NCBI RefSeq assembly: GCF_002160055.1
Contig: NZ_NFJV01000022.1
Span: forward strand, 1-64,000
Direction of reading: 5' to 3'
From: Mediterranea sp. An20
GTDB taxonomy: Bacteria > Bacteroidota > Bacteroidia > Bacteroidales > Bacteroidaceae
DNA length: 64,000 nucleotides
The position numbers were made by a program, and so were the translations under genes. Numbering within the stretch: position 1 is the stretch's first letter; the number at the start of each line of letters is the position of its first letter. The notes under the pieces were generated by a model. That model did not search any database and had not been told where the DNA came from. It worked only from the letters and a program-made list of their open reading frames with translations. Below are positions 8,044 through 15,685 of the stretch, in pieces.

Positions 8044-8463
8044 TTATTTATCAGTCTTTGATTGTAAGATATGCCATAAGCCCCAACGGTATTCCGTCTT
8101 GCTGTGGCTCTGGTAGCAATTATCTTCATCTAAATAAATATCCAACTTCCAAAAGTCCAAATCCTCTTTGCGGATGACATCGCCGTAGTTATCTATGAAA
8201 ACAGCCACCTCGTCCTCCTCTTTCCAACTCCAAAGGTAGGGCAACCTGTAGCGGACAGTATGATTTTCGATATACAGTTTCTCCAAATCCCCATCTGCCG
8301 TGCAAACTATCTTTCCCAAATACTTGCTTTCTTGTGGGGTATGGAAGATAATGGTCGGATGAAGCTCACGATATAGCCACCCCGACAGCACAAGGGCAGC
8401 TATAACGGCTATTGTCTTTACCAATCCTTTATGTTGTTTCAATCGGATAGTCATATTCTCCAT
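8044..8463 (-). CDS. membrane-anchored protein (139 aa)
   Basis: I chose the ATG at 8463 (MENMTIRL); a TTG 12 bp earlier lies at the edge of the hairpin repeat. One transmembrane helix at about residues 15-33 is followed by a soluble domain of about 100 residues rich in Tyr, Trp and Asp (YLWSWKEEDEVAVFIDNYGD). The layout is an inner-membrane anchor with a periplasmic domain, which would suit an immunity protein against a periplasmic effector (inference). First gene after the repeat at 8473-8513 and head of a run of six genes. Confidence 0.55.
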   Translation of the reverse strand: MENMTIRLKQHKGLVKTIAVIAALVLSGWLYRELHPTIIFHTPQESKYLGKIVCTADGDLEKLYIENHTVRYRLPYLWSWKEEDEVAVFIDNYGDVIRKEDLDFWKLDIYLDEDNCYQSHSKTEYRWGLWHILQSKTDK

Positions 8464-8472
8464 TTTGGTTGC

Positions 8473-8513
8473 CAATGATTCAGCAGGAAACAGTTCGACC
8501 TTATCCTGCGTTA
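8473..8513. repeat. cassette-boundary hairpin repeat, partly degenerate
   Basis: AATGATTCAGCAGGAAACAG...CTTATCCTGCGTTATG. The stem GCAGGA/TCCTGC and the right-arm TTATC match the repeats at 13280, 14736 and 16062, but the terminal TTGTTA is mutated and the inner stem is weak. It begins 9 bp upstream of the ATG at 8463. Confidence 0.7.
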
Positions 8514-8557
8514 TGGGTTATGTTTCAGTCTGATATAAGCGTTATCTCGCCATCGCC

Positions 8558-9085
8558 TCATGCGCTACTTAGCAGCAGGTAGAAAGTCGCGAACTGGACT
8601 ATCAGAGAAACGACATAGATGCCGTAATAGAGCAGATACTTTTTCTCCTTCTCGAACTTGGCGAAATACTTCCTATACTTGTCGTGCTTGAACAGGAATA
8701 TACGATTGGCATAATACAAGAACAGCACGATGATTGCGAAACACAAAATACAGAGGAAGATGTTCCCAACAATCATATTCAAAACGCTCAATAATTCCAC
8801 CCTGAAAATCTTGATGCAGGCAAGGCAGACAAGACAGAGCATCCAAAAGCTGATGATGCATGGGGTGTTAGTCGACCAAATTATGATAGAACCATTGATG
8901 CCTTTATGCATTTCGGCTGCTTCTTGTTTCTGAGCCATCGAAATGCCCCGTTTTATATAGCGGTTGTCCCATTTCGAGAGGCTTAGCCAATAGAAAGGGT
9001 TTAGCATCCTCTCGAAAATGAAAAACAGCAGCTTATAAGTGCAGTAATAATTTATATTGTAATATTTCTCCAATAACTTTAGCAT
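8558..9085 (-). CDS. membrane protein, 2-4 TM (175 aa)
   Basis: An aromatic N-terminal region (YYCTYKLLFFIFERMLNPF) is followed by hydrophobic helices at about residues 78-95, 102-125 and 150-172. Between the last two lies a basic loop (FLFKHDKYRKYFAKFEKEKKY) like that of the cassette proteins at 11307 and 15686. No enzymatic motif. It lies between two partly degenerate hairpin repeats, so it looks like a single-gene cassette. Immunity role inferred. Confidence 0.55.
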   Translation of the reverse strand: MLKLLEKYYNINYYCTYKLLFFIFERMLNPFYWLSLSKWDNRYIKRGISMAQKQEAAEMHKGINGSIIIWSTNTPCIISFWMLCLVCLACIKIFRVELLSVLNMIVGNIFLCILCFAIIVLFLYYANRIFLFKHDKYRKYFAKFEKEKKYLLYYGIYVVSLIVQFATFYLLLSSA

Positions 9086-9090
9086 GATTT

Positions 9091-9133
9091 TGATGGCTAA
9101 GCGGGTTGGTGAAGAATAGCATTCAACTATTGT
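9091..9133. repeat. cassette-boundary hairpin repeat, degenerate
   Basis: The left half TGATGGCTAAGCGGG is nearly that of the repeat at 12462 (TAATGGCTAAGCGGG). The right half (ACTATTGTAA) has diverged and no longer pairs well. It lies 5 bp upstream of the ATG at 9085. Confidence 0.5.
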
Positions 9134-9145
9134 AAGTTACTTAAT

Positions 9146-9910
9146 TTACTTAATGATTTCAATGTCTTGAATAGGTATATAACCAAAAGGAGCATTGAAA
9201 ATAGAATTTACTCTGCACCAACCATTTGTTAATGCACTTATGACAACAGGCATTCCAAATCGGACTGCTACGCCATCTTCACCTTTGGTAGTTTTTTCTC
9301 CATTAGGTAAAGAATAAACGTGGGTGCTGCATAGTATGGCATTATCTCCAACTTGTGGCGTAAAGTTCGTCCTTTTAGCATTCGGGGGGCTTTGTAATAT
9401 TATACTATATTGAGTTTCTATACATTTCGTAGACAAGAATAGGTACGCTTCAAAACAGTCATTGCATTCATTCGCTTCAGGAAAATGCTCTATATGAAAA
9501 CCCGAATCGTCAGCATACAACTTTCCGTGAATTTCATCTCCTCTACTATATACTCCATATATCAATCGCCCATTGGAATCATAATATGCGATACTATGCA
9601 ATGCACCCCCGTCAGCCCATCGCTTAAATACTTTCCTGATTTTGTTATCGCTATCGAAATACATAGTGAACAATATATTGGCATTCTTGATTTGACCATC
9701 ATCCAAGATTTTGTATGAATGAACTTGATTAAAATCCATATATTCATCCTCTATCACTTTCCCCAGACTATCCCAAGGAACAAGGTATGCAATCCACAAA
9801 GACATCTCGTTTATTGCATCAATCTCTGCTTGAATAGTTTCCTTATAGTTTTGTGCAAAAGTATAAGGTGAAAGCAAGAATAAAATATGAAGTATTATTA
9901 TCATTCTCAT
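9146..9910 (-). CDS. secreted cassette protein with C-terminal SH3-like part (254 aa)
   Basis: A clear signal peptide (MRMIIILHILFLLSPYTFAQ) with cleavage after FAQ. The middle has repeated Y-D-S-N-G-R-L-type strands (residues 85-125) as in antitoxin-like beta repeats. The last 70 residues (GDNAILCS... GVAVRFGMPVVISA... GWCRVN... FGYIPI) resemble a bacterial SH3-like domain. Cys residues in a C-x-x-C pattern (NECNDC) may form a disulphide. Probably periplasmic. It starts 8 bp from the repeat at 9919. Fits immunity to a periplasmic, perhaps cell-wall-targeting, effector; this is inference. Confidence 0.6.
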   Translation of the reverse strand: MRMIIILHILFLLSPYTFAQNYKETIQAEIDAINEMSLWIAYLVPWDSLGKVIEDEYMDFNQVHSYKILDDGQIKNANILFTMYFDSDNKIRKVFKRWADGGALHSIAYYDSNGRLIYGVYSRGDEIHGKLYADDSGFHIEHFPEANECNDCFEAYLFLSTKCIETQYSIILQSPPNAKRTNFTPQVGDNAILCSTHVYSLPNGEKTTKGEDGVAVRFGMPVVISALTNGWCRVNSIFNAPFGYIPIQDIEIIK

Positions 9911-9918
9911 ATTGCAAC

Positions 9919-9963
9919 TAATGGTTAGAAAGGAGCATCGTCAGATGCTATCTTTCGTTGTTA
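9919..9963. repeat. cassette-boundary hairpin repeat, intact
   Basis: TAATGG at 9919, TTGTTA ending at 9963. Inner stem GCATC/GATGC, outer stem AGAAAG/CTTTC, with unpaired TAT on the right arm. It differs from the repeat at 11202 at one base. It contains the stop codon (9941-9943) of the upstream cassette gene. Confidence 0.85.
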
Positions 9964-10534
9964 GATATTTATTGTCCTTTCCCACTTGGGAGCATGGAAC
10001 AAAAGTTGCCTTTATAATTTGATTATTACAGTTAAATGGCACATAATCCACCTTGCTATCAATACTTAACGTATCACTTAGCTGCTTCAAATGGGAATGC
10101 TCATTTCGCAACAAGACTTCTGCTTTTGAAAAGTCCACAGAACTGTATATCGGATAGAAACCGGAAAAACAAGTGGACGTTATGTAAGCAATTTGACTTT
10201 CATAATCAAAGAATAAGAAGCGATTTCCGTCTGCCACATTATCATACACGGCAAAGCAATCAAACTTTCTTACTCCATTGATTGTATAGCTTTGCATAAA
10301 GTCAATACTGCTATCATCTACCGCTTCTAACTCAAAAACAACACGCTTTTTACCTTGTTGATTAAAACACAGCCTATATAGAATTTCAAATTCTGTTTCT
10401 TCTGTTTCTATATAAAGGGTATCTTGTTCAGTCAAAGAACTATACTTGGCTGGATTTTGTTCCACATAGCCGTTTTTCGCTATAACACAGCAAAGTGGGA
10501 AAAGGAGCAAACTATATAATACAAATATTCTCAT
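9941..10534 (-). CDS. secreted cassette protein (197 aa)
   Basis: Signal peptide MRIFVLYSLLLFPLCCVIAK, possibly lipidated at Cys15 or Cys16. The mature part looks all-beta. The reading frame runs into the hairpin repeat, which supplies the last residues (LTTKDSI) and the stop. Family not recognised. Expected in the periplasm or on the membrane; a periplasmic immunity role is inferred. It starts 10 bp from the repeat at 10545. Confidence 0.6.
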   Translation of the reverse strand: MRIFVLYSLLLFPLCCVIAKNGYVEQNPAKYSSLTEQDTLYIETEETEFEILYRLCFNQQGKKRVVFELEAVDDSSIDFMQSYTINGVRKFDCFAVYDNVADGNRFLFFDYESQIAYITSTCFSGFYPIYSSVDFSKAEVLLRNEHSHLKQLSDTLSIDSKVDYVPFNCNNQIIKATFVPCSQVGKDNKYLTTKDSI

Positions 10535-10544
10535 GTCTTTATAC

Positions 10545-10589
10545 TAATGGTTTAGCGGGGAACGCTGTAAGCGTTATCACGCTTCGTTA
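10545..10589. repeat. cassette-boundary hairpin repeat, intact
   Basis: TAATGG...CGTTA. Stem AACGC/GCGTT with loop TGTAA and outer stem GCGGGG/TCACGC with an extra A on the right arm (GTTATC). Near-identical to the repeat at 12462. Confidence 0.85.
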
Positions 10590-10677
10590 CCGATATTTTT
10601 TACTTATTTTGATATTATAAAATTTCGATGAAGAAATGAGATAAAGCAATTTACCCACCTTCTTTGATAGCCTATAA

Positions 10678-11172
10678 TTACCATTGTTCATATTTTCTTC
10701 TACTTACTAATTTACCGTTTTTTATGTCCTCAAACCTTTCTTCAAGCAATGGGATAAAAGCAACGGCATTAAAATCAAGAAAGCGGTCTTTATATTTTAA
10801 GATAACCTCTTTGAAATATAGGAATATATCATCACAAAGTGCTTTTCTCGTCTCATCTTCAGATAAATCATCGTATTTATCTATTGTAAGCATTTGATCT
10901 ATTATAAGTTTATCATCTTTTTTTAGGTATCTGTAAAATGATTTTAAATTGCCACCTTCTATATTTTCTGAAAGGAAAAATCTAAGAATTGCGCCAATTG
11001 TAATATGGCTGTATTGGGGATCAAGAGTAGTTAGTTTGGTCGAATTTGATTCTTGCCAATCAAAATCGTTTAGGCCATCTATAATATAGTCTAAAATTTT
11101 TTGATTTTTAAATGCTTTTTCGGGTGTTCTTCCTCCTTGTGATTGAAACGTAATTTGTAAAAATAGTCCCAT
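10678..11172 (-). CDS. cytosolic cassette protein (164 aa)
   Basis: No signal peptide or membrane segment. Helical throughout, with acidic stretches (DKYDDLSEDETRKALCDDIF, FIPLLEERFEDIKNG). The N-terminus reads MGLFLQITFQSQGGRTPEKAF. I do not recognise the family. It is flanked by intact repeats (11202 upstream; 10545 downstream after 88 bp of apparently non-coding DNA), so it is a clear single-gene cassette. A cytosolic immunity protein is the most likely role from context. Confidence 0.6.
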   Translation of the reverse strand: MGLFLQITFQSQGGRTPEKAFKNQKILDYIIDGLNDFDWQESNSTKLTTLDPQYSHITIGAILRFFLSENIEGGNLKSFYRYLKKDDKLIIDQMLTIDKYDDLSEDETRKALCDDIFLYFKEVILKYKDRFLDFNAVAFIPLLEERFEDIKNGKLVSRRKYEQW

Positions 11173-11201
11173 GATGAAATTAATTTATTTGTTATTATCG
11201 G

Positions 11202-11246
11202 TAATGGTTAGAAAGGAGCATCGTTAGATGCTATCTTTCGTTGTTA
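11202..11246. repeat. cassette-boundary hairpin repeat, intact
   Basis: Same sequence as 9919-9963 except one loop base (CGTTAGATG for CGTCAGATG). Two cassettes apart in the array, so the match is unlikely to come from a simple tandem duplication of neighbours. Confidence 0.85.
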
Positions 11247-11306
11247 CTAACTTATTTATATTTTTCAATCCGATAAATTATTGATACTTCATAACTTGCT
11301 CGATAT

Positions 11307-11699
11307 TTAAAACTGATAAAGAAAGAGCATTAAAAGAAGCCCAATAGTCGGTACAACATATCTGACACTTAATACGGTCTTGTCCGAATATTTGGTGTTA
11401 TAAACATTGTCTTGGTATTTTTCCAACAAAGCCTTAATCCTTTTTTTGCTATAATATAGGTATATTACAGGCCAAGGGAGAAAACAGCCTATTACTCCTA
11501 TTACAATTCTTTCTTCTCCGGAAGTATTTGGCAAAAAGAAATCTCCCGTTAAGAAAAACGACAGTATCAGCACAGCAAACAAATAAGCCATTGTGACAAT
11601 TTCAGCCAATATGCACGTTGCCCCAAAACGGGGAAATTCTTCTCTCTTTATGCAAACCATGTAATACCTGAAAAACAAGTAGTCAATAATCGTTTTCAT
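11307..11699 (-). CDS. membrane protein, 4 TM (130 aa)
   Basis: I chose the ATG at 11699 (MKTIIDYLFFRYY) over a GTG at 11726. Helices at about residues 32-52, 66-88 and 110-128. Between the second-last and last pair is a basic loop (YYSKKRIKALLEKYQDN). The same architecture is seen in the products at 5793, 8558 and 15686, which may share an ancestor. No catalytic motif. Flanked by repeats at 11738 and 11202: a single-gene cassette coding a likely membrane immunity protein (inference). Confidence 0.6.
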   Translation of the reverse strand: MKTIIDYLFFRYYMVCIKREEFPRFGATCILAEIVTMAYLFAVLILSFFLTGDFFLPNTSGEERIVIGVIGCFLPWPVIYLYYSKKRIKALLEKYQDNVYNTKYSDKTVLSVRYVVPTIGLLLMLFLYQF

Positions 11700-11737
11700 C
11701 GGCGATTGTTCTAAAATATAAATCACATTGTTGTTAG

Positions 11738-11784
11738 TAATGGTTTGGAAAGGAACTTCGTTTAGAGGTTAGCTTTCCTTGTTA
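11738..11784. repeat. cassette-boundary hairpin repeat, intact
   Basis: TAATGG at 11738, TTGTTA ending 11784. Outer stem GGAAAGG/CTTTCC, inner stem AACTTC/GAGGTT. The upstream gene stops inside it (TAA at 11771-11769), so the repeat encodes that protein's last residues YNKES. Confidence 0.85.
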
Positions 11785-12446
11785 TAAACTTTTTTGTTTT
11801 TCCAATGGATATCTAATTCTCCATTCTTTAGTCTTTTCTCTCCAACTATTGCACATAAAATGTTGTTATCATAGACAAAATTATATTCTTCTGCAGCTCT
11901 GTCTCCCCAGCGAGAAGCATAACTATGTACTTTGCTAATTCTTCCTTTATCGTATTCATACAAATACACAGACCAATCTTTATACGCATTTATACCCTGA
12001 AAGATACTCATTTCATGGTATGAATAAAAATAGCTTATTGAGATTATGATTGTATATTGATTGGGTATATATTTAACATGATATACATGATATGAAAAGG
12101 CATCATCATACTCATATATATCAGTTATGATGCCATTTTCTATATTCTCAGGAGCTTCTTGCGAACAAAGTATTTTTCCTTCTGCATCAAAGCCAAAAGA
12201 ATACAGACCGGCTATTTTTAGACGGTCTTTTTCTTCAACATTTTTTCGTATTCTTCCGCTTGGTAAACCCGCTAACTCATTTTGGTAGGGAGCAGGAACA
12301 TACAATTCATTGGTGGCATACTTCCATGAAGAGATTTGCCCTAAAACACTTTCAACTTTGGCATGAATGATATGTTCCGACTGTATTAACCGTTGATACA
12401 GTTTGTCATTCATTTTCATGATATATATATCATTCTTTATATCCAT
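11769..12446 (-). CDS. cytosolic cassette protein (225 aa)
   Basis: No signal peptide. A helical N-terminus (residues 1-35) is followed by a long beta-rich part with many Tyr residues (YEYDDAFSYHVYHVKYIPNQY, YLYEYDKGRISKVHSY), reminiscent of RHS/antitoxin-like beta meanders in which each strand ends in N-G or K-G. Family not named. The C-terminal residues come from the repeat at 11738. A typical single-gene cassette; cytosolic immunity inferred. Confidence 0.6.
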   Translation of the reverse strand: MDIKNDIYIMKMNDKLYQRLIQSEHIIHAKVESVLGQISSWKYATNELYVPAPYQNELAGLPSGRIRKNVEEKDRLKIAGLYSFGFDAEGKILCSQEAPENIENGIITDIYEYDDAFSYHVYHVKYIPNQYTIIISISYFYSYHEMSIFQGINAYKDWSVYLYEYDKGRISKVHSYASRWGDRAAEEYNFVYDNNILCAIVGEKRLKNGELDIHWKNKKVYNKES

Positions 12447-12461
12447 TGGCTTTATTGTTTA

Positions 12462-12506
12462 TAATGGCTAAGCGGGAAACGCTGTAAGCGTTATCACGCT
12501 TTGTTA
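12462..12506. repeat. cassette-boundary hairpin repeat, intact
   Basis: TAATGGCTAAGCGGGAAACG, loop CTGTAAG, right arm CGTTATCACGCTTTGTTA. The inner stem AAACGC/GCGTT is preserved. Twin of the repeat at 10545, two cassettes away. Confidence 0.85.
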
Positions 12507-12511
12507 TAAAC

Positions 12512-13270
12512 TCAATTTACTTTGCATGATTGGCTTTTATTTACCCACCATTCCTGTTCTTCCACTTCACGAGCCTTTTGTATCTCGTCCGTTGTCAGAT
12601 TCTCATTGTGATAGGCATTATATAGATTTTCCCAACCATTCTTACGATATTTCGGTGATACAACCCATTCTCCTGCATCATTAAACAGGCAGAAGTTTGC
12701 TGGAGTATCTGGTATGATTTCATCTGCCCAGGAACAGACTTTTGTCAGCCCCTTTGCGGATTTCCACTTACCCCGATATTCAGATAAGTTCAATTTCAGT
12801 TCTGATATTTCATTTAGTCCTTTCTCTATTTGTTGTCCTCTCATCCGATACCCTTGCTTGAAAGAACCGGAGAATGTACCGCTATATCGTTTATCTCCGT
12901 ATTCCTCAAACGAGTAATGCCCGTATATGAAACCGTCCACTTCCGTATATTCACTTTTTATTATTTGAGAACAGGAAGAAATGCTATCTATACAAACCTT
13001 TCCCTTAAACGGACATATTACGGACAATCGGGTACGACTGATACCAATTATCTCATATTCTCTACTATCTATTTTCCGAGCATCGGTAATATGAATGTCA
13101 ATTCGGCTACAATCTTCTCCTAATATGCCAATCATGCTTGAATTGTCAAATAAGCCAGTAAGGTCTTGCTGCAAAATATCCGCTTTGTGATTTTGTGGAT
13201 AGGCTACTCCACAAAACCAAAAGAGTAAAAAAATACTGATATGGTATATTTTCTGTTTCATATTTTGCAT
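12512..13270 (-). CDS. secreted cassette protein (252 aa)
   Basis: Signal peptide in the first 26 residues (KIYHISIFLLFWFCGVAYPQ); the true start may be the ATG at 13261 (MKQKIY). The middle part has repeated Y-G-H-Y-S-F and Y-S-G-T-F-S-G-S-F strands (residues 115-140). The C-terminus is charged and helical. Not a recognised family. It starts 9 bp from the repeat at 13280 and ends 5 bp after that at 12506, so the cassette is almost wholly coding. Periplasmic immunity inferred. Confidence 0.6.
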   Translation of the reverse strand: MQNMKQKIYHISIFLLFWFCGVAYPQNHKADILQQDLTGLFDNSSMIGILGEDCSRIDIHITDARKIDSREYEIIGISRTRLSVICPFKGKVCIDSISSCSQIIKSEYTEVDGFIYGHYSFEEYGDKRYSGTFSGSFKQGYRMRGQQIEKGLNEISELKLNLSEYRGKWKSAKGLTKVCSWADEIIPDTPANFCLFNDAGEWVVSPKYRKNGWENLYNAYHNENLTTDEIQKAREVEEQEWWVNKSQSCKVN

Positions 13271-13279
13271 TACTGTTTA

Positions 13280-13323
13280 TAATGGTTCAGCGGGGAACGG
13301 CTTGCCGTTATCCTGCGTTGTTA
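13280..13323. repeat. cassette-boundary hairpin repeat, intact
   Basis: Left arm TTCAGCGGGGAACGG, loop CTTG, right arm CCGTTATCCTGCG, closed by TAATGG and TTGTTA. On the + strand the outer stem uses G:T pairs where the minus strand would have A:C mismatches. Confidence 0.88.
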
Positions 13324-13339
13324 TCAACCTATTCTATAT

Positions 13340-13930
13340 TCACCATTTATCTGCAATTTCAAATTCGCCGATTGTTTGGGTACAAATGTCAATGTACGGA
13401 ATAGTCTTGACTATCTTGATGTTTTCAATGTCTTCACTTCCTCCCAAAGCCAAAAGTAGAGAATATCCGAAACACTCGTCATAATCTGGAGTTCCGAGTT
13501 TTTCTTGTATTATAGGATAATTTTCTAAATCAAACCAGCCTTTCAAGAAACTTTCATTTACCATGACCTTATTAAAAATCGCACGAAGATTGGCAGGAAG
13601 TATTAAATATGTCCCGTATCTGACATTCAGATAAACGACGTAATTATTCAGTCTCGGATTCTTTACATAGGCAAAGAGATCGCCGAAAGCCGTACACATG
13701 AATGGTAGAAATGATTGGTCATCCTCCTTTTCAAAACAGGAGTTTATCACATCCTGATAATCGGATGGATTGATGAGCTTAAACAGCCCATTACAAAAAC
13801 TTCCTAACCCGACCTCCTGCCATAAAGTATTCAGTTCGGGATAAGACAAATCAGCATATTTAGCAATAAAAGTATCATCTACTGCTTGCCTCTTGCTATT
13901 GAGGCTTTTTTCTAAAAATTCTTCGTACAT
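13340..13930 (-). CDS. GAD-like/DUF1851 protein, Tdi1-type immunity (196 aa)
   Basis: I chose the ATG at 13930 (MYEEFLEKSL). A longer reading to 13987 would translate the hairpin repeat. Residues 30-70 (YPELNTLWQEVGLGSFCNGLFKLI) match a GAD-related domain. Residues 150-190 (DECFGYSLLLALGGS... ID-I-C-T-Q-T-I-G) match DUF1851, the domain of Tdi1, the immunity protein to the type VI DNase effector Tde1. No signal peptide, so it acts in the cytosol where a DNase would act. This is the best family-level evidence that the array stores immunity genes. Binding partner unknown. Confidence 0.75.
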   Translation of the reverse strand: MYEEFLEKSLNSKRQAVDDTFIAKYADLSYPELNTLWQEVGLGSFCNGLFKLINPSDYQDVINSCFEKEDDQSFLPFMCTAFGDLFAYVKNPRLNNYVVYLNVRYGTYLILPANLRAIFNKVMVNESFLKGWFDLENYPIIQEKLGTPDYDECFGYSLLLALGGSEDIENIKIVKTIPYIDICTQTIGEFEIADKW

Positions 13931-13951
13931 ATTTCTACGTTTTATGGTTGA

Positions 13952-13999
13952 TAATGGGATGCAGCTTGCCGCCGTTAAAAGCGGCACAGCTGCTTGTTA
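13952..13999. repeat. cassette-boundary hairpin repeat, intact, divergent stem
   Basis: TAATGGGAT, then GCAGCT-TGCCGC, loop CGTTAAAA, GCGGCA-C-AGCTGC, then TTGTTA. The stem sequence differs from all others yet is fully complementary, with one unpaired C on the right arm. Strong evidence that structure, not sequence, is selected. Confidence 0.88.
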
Positions 14000-14009
14000 T
14001 CTGCATATT

Positions 14010-14708
14010 TTAATAAAAATCACAATATAACTTCCAATCACCTGTTAACCTGTTTTTAGCCAAATATATATTGCCAGAATCAATGATATTCAAATTGGCT
14101 TTCTCATCAGAAGCTATCTGAAGTACAAATTCATATCCTTCGCCCCAATTTATACCAGACTGAATGTAGCAAGGATAACCGCCTATTTTATGTTCTGAGT
14201 GGCATTCTGTATAATCATAATAGTCGGTTATTTCCTCCGAATCTTCCATTTCCTCCAACTCTTCCATTATATCTTCGGGAATGTCACCACCATCAAATAT
14301 TGGATAATCTTCCTCTATTAATCTACTTTTCAATGGAAACGGTTTTATGGGTGACGAATTATTAGACAGATCTTTATTTACCAATATGTCTCCTTCCTTA
14401 TATTCACGCAAAACCCAGTTGTTTCCATTACCGACTAATTCTACCGGAATATTATCTGACACAAAAACTGTCAGCACTTTAATTCCTTTAAGTGAATCAG
14501 GAATATAAGGAAGTCCGTCAAGACAGATCTGTAATAATGGAAACATCATTTTTCCATTACTATCAACAGGTATGGTTTCATCTTCCTCATAGAGATATAC
14601 TCTACCAATCCAGCTTTCAGTATCAGAGTAAGTTGGTTTGAAACCTCCAGATGTAAAGATTGTTGCCTTCTTAGCAAGCATCTTTTTAATTTCGTTTATT
14701 CTTTTCAT
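14010..14708 (-). CDS. DUF1963 (YwqG-like) protein (232 aa)
   Basis: I chose the ATG at 14708 (MKRINEIKKML); longer readings enter the repeat at 14736. The C-terminal half has the DUF1963 signature: HKIGGYPCYIQSG about residues 175-187, then FVLQIASD and a final G-NIYLAKN... W-KLYCDFY. An acidic linker (EDIMEELEEMEDSEE) precedes it. DUF1963 proteins are cytosolic, of unknown biochemistry, and recur as predicted immunity proteins in polymorphic-toxin loci. No signal peptide. Single-gene cassette between repeats 14736 and 13952. Confidence 0.7.
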   Translation of the reverse strand: MKRINEIKKMLAKKATIFTSGGFKPTYSDTESWIGRVYLYEEDETIPVDSNGKMMFPLLQICLDGLPYIPDSLKGIKVLTVFVSDNIPVELVGNGNNWVLREYKEGDILVNKDLSNNSSPIKPFPLKSRLIEEDYPIFDGGDIPEDIMEELEEMEDSEEITDYYDYTECHSEHKIGGYPCYIQSGINWGEGYEFVLQIASDEKANLNIIDSGNIYLAKNRLTGDWKLYCDFY

Positions 14709-14735
14709 AACTTTAATTGATTTAATTATTGCAGA

Positions 14736-14779
14736 TAATGGTTCAGCAGGGAACGGCTTGCCGTTACCCTGCGTTGTTA
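14736..14779. repeat. cassette-boundary hairpin repeat, intact
   Basis: Left arm TTCAGCAGGGAACGG, loop CTTG, right arm CCGTTACCCTGCG, with TAATGG and TTGTTA ends. Compared with 13280, GCGGGG/TCCTGC has changed to GCAGGG/CCCTGC, a compensating change. Confidence 0.88.
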
Positions 14780-14788
14780 GTGATATTT

Positions 14789-14983
14789 TTACCATAATTC
14801 TTCTGCGGAGAAATCACCTAAGAAGAAATATAGCAGCATAATGATACTGAACAAAATATACATGCCTATCGAAAAGCATACTATCAATATTATTTTCTTT
14901 CCGATACTGTACTTTTTTTTCCTAAACAAGAATAGCGAGAGTAAAATCGCTATGAGTATAATAGTTATTGCACATACAATCAT
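14789..14983 (-). CDS. small membrane protein, 2 TM (64 aa)
   Basis: Two hydrophobic helices (residues 1-20 and 30-54) are joined by a basic turn (FRKKKYSIGKK), ending in a short acidic tail (GDFSAEELW). No other reading frame fills this cassette, which is bounded by intact repeats at 15025 and 14736, so the cassette itself argues that this short frame is real. Family unknown. Smallest cassette in the array. Confidence 0.55.
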   Translation of the reverse strand: MIVCAITIILIAILLSLFLFRKKKYSIGKKIILIVCFSIGMYILFSIIMLLYFFLGDFSAEELW

Positions 14984-15024
14984 ATACCTATATATTTTGA
15001 ATTTGTAAATTATGCTGTTATCAC

Positions 15025-15071
15025 TAATGGCTTGGCGGGGAACGGCGTTAGTCCGTTATCCCGGCTTGTTA
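15025..15071. repeat. cassette-boundary hairpin repeat, intact
   Basis: TAATGGCTTGGCGGGGAACG, loop GCGTTAGTC, right arm CGTTATCCCGGCTTGTTA. Stem GCGGGGAACGG/CCGTTATCCCGGC with the usual unpaired A. Confidence 0.87.
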
Positions 15072-15079
15072 ATAGTAAA

Positions 15080-15607
15080 TTACTTATAGTAGTCTTTCAG
15101 ACCTATGCCGATAGTCCAAAAATGTTTACTTTTCTCCAAATCATCTAAAAGCCATATCTTTTCATCTTCATATGTTCCATTTTCCTTAGCTTCCTTTATG
15201 CTTTGTCGTATCGTTTCTTCTGAAACCTCTCGGAATATGCCAACAGAAATATTTCTGAAAGCATAACATTCGGGAGCTTCTGAATAGTCAATATCAGAGC
15301 CGTTCTTTTGTATCAGCAAATCCACTAATTCATTTGCCAATAACTCAAAAGGATTGACAGCATATAATATTGGCTTAATAGCTTTGGGATATGGACCTGA
15401 TATAATTTCAATAAACTCTAAACATTTTTGAGAATTGAAATCCAAACGAAGTTCTTCAGAATAATAGAATAATTGGAAATCATCTTCTTGTTCTGGTTGT
15501 CCTAAAACCTCTTTTACTTCGTTAGCTGTCATTCCAAATTCTATTGTTCCAACTTCTGCGATATGTATTCCCTTTAAGGGGTTCAATTCTATTTTTGTCA
15601 TACTCAT
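15080..15607 (-). CDS. cytosolic immunity-like cassette protein (175 aa)
   Basis: Starts MSMTKIELNP (the ATG at 15601 is an alternative). The opening G-I-x-I-x-x-V-G-TIEFGMTANEVKEVLGQP followed by F-YYSEELRLDF and LEFIEIISG is a pattern I know from small soluble proteins spread among polymorphic-toxin immunity loci, though I cannot give a Pfam name. No signal or membrane segment. Single-gene cassette between repeats 15616 and 15025, starting 8 bp from the former. Confidence 0.6.
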   Translation of the reverse strand: MSMTKIELNPLKGIHIAEVGTIEFGMTANEVKEVLGQPEQEDDFQLFYYSEELRLDFNSQKCLEFIEIISGPYPKAIKPILYAVNPFELLANELVDLLIQKNGSDIDYSEAPECYAFRNISVGIFREVSEETIRQSIKEAKENGTYEDEKIWLLDDLEKSKHFWTIGIGLKDYYK

Positions 15608-15615
15608 ATTACTAT

Positions 15616-15662
15616 TAATGGTTTGGTGAGAAACAGCGTTAGCTGTTATCTCAACCTTGTTA
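15616..15662. repeat. cassette-boundary hairpin repeat, intact
   Basis: Stem GAGAAACAGC/GCTGTTATCTC with loop GTTA, closed by TAATGG and TTGTTA. The stem sequence is distinct from its neighbours but pairs almost perfectly with one unpaired A. Confidence 0.88.
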
Positions 15663-15685
15663 TGAACTTATTTTATTATAAAAGA

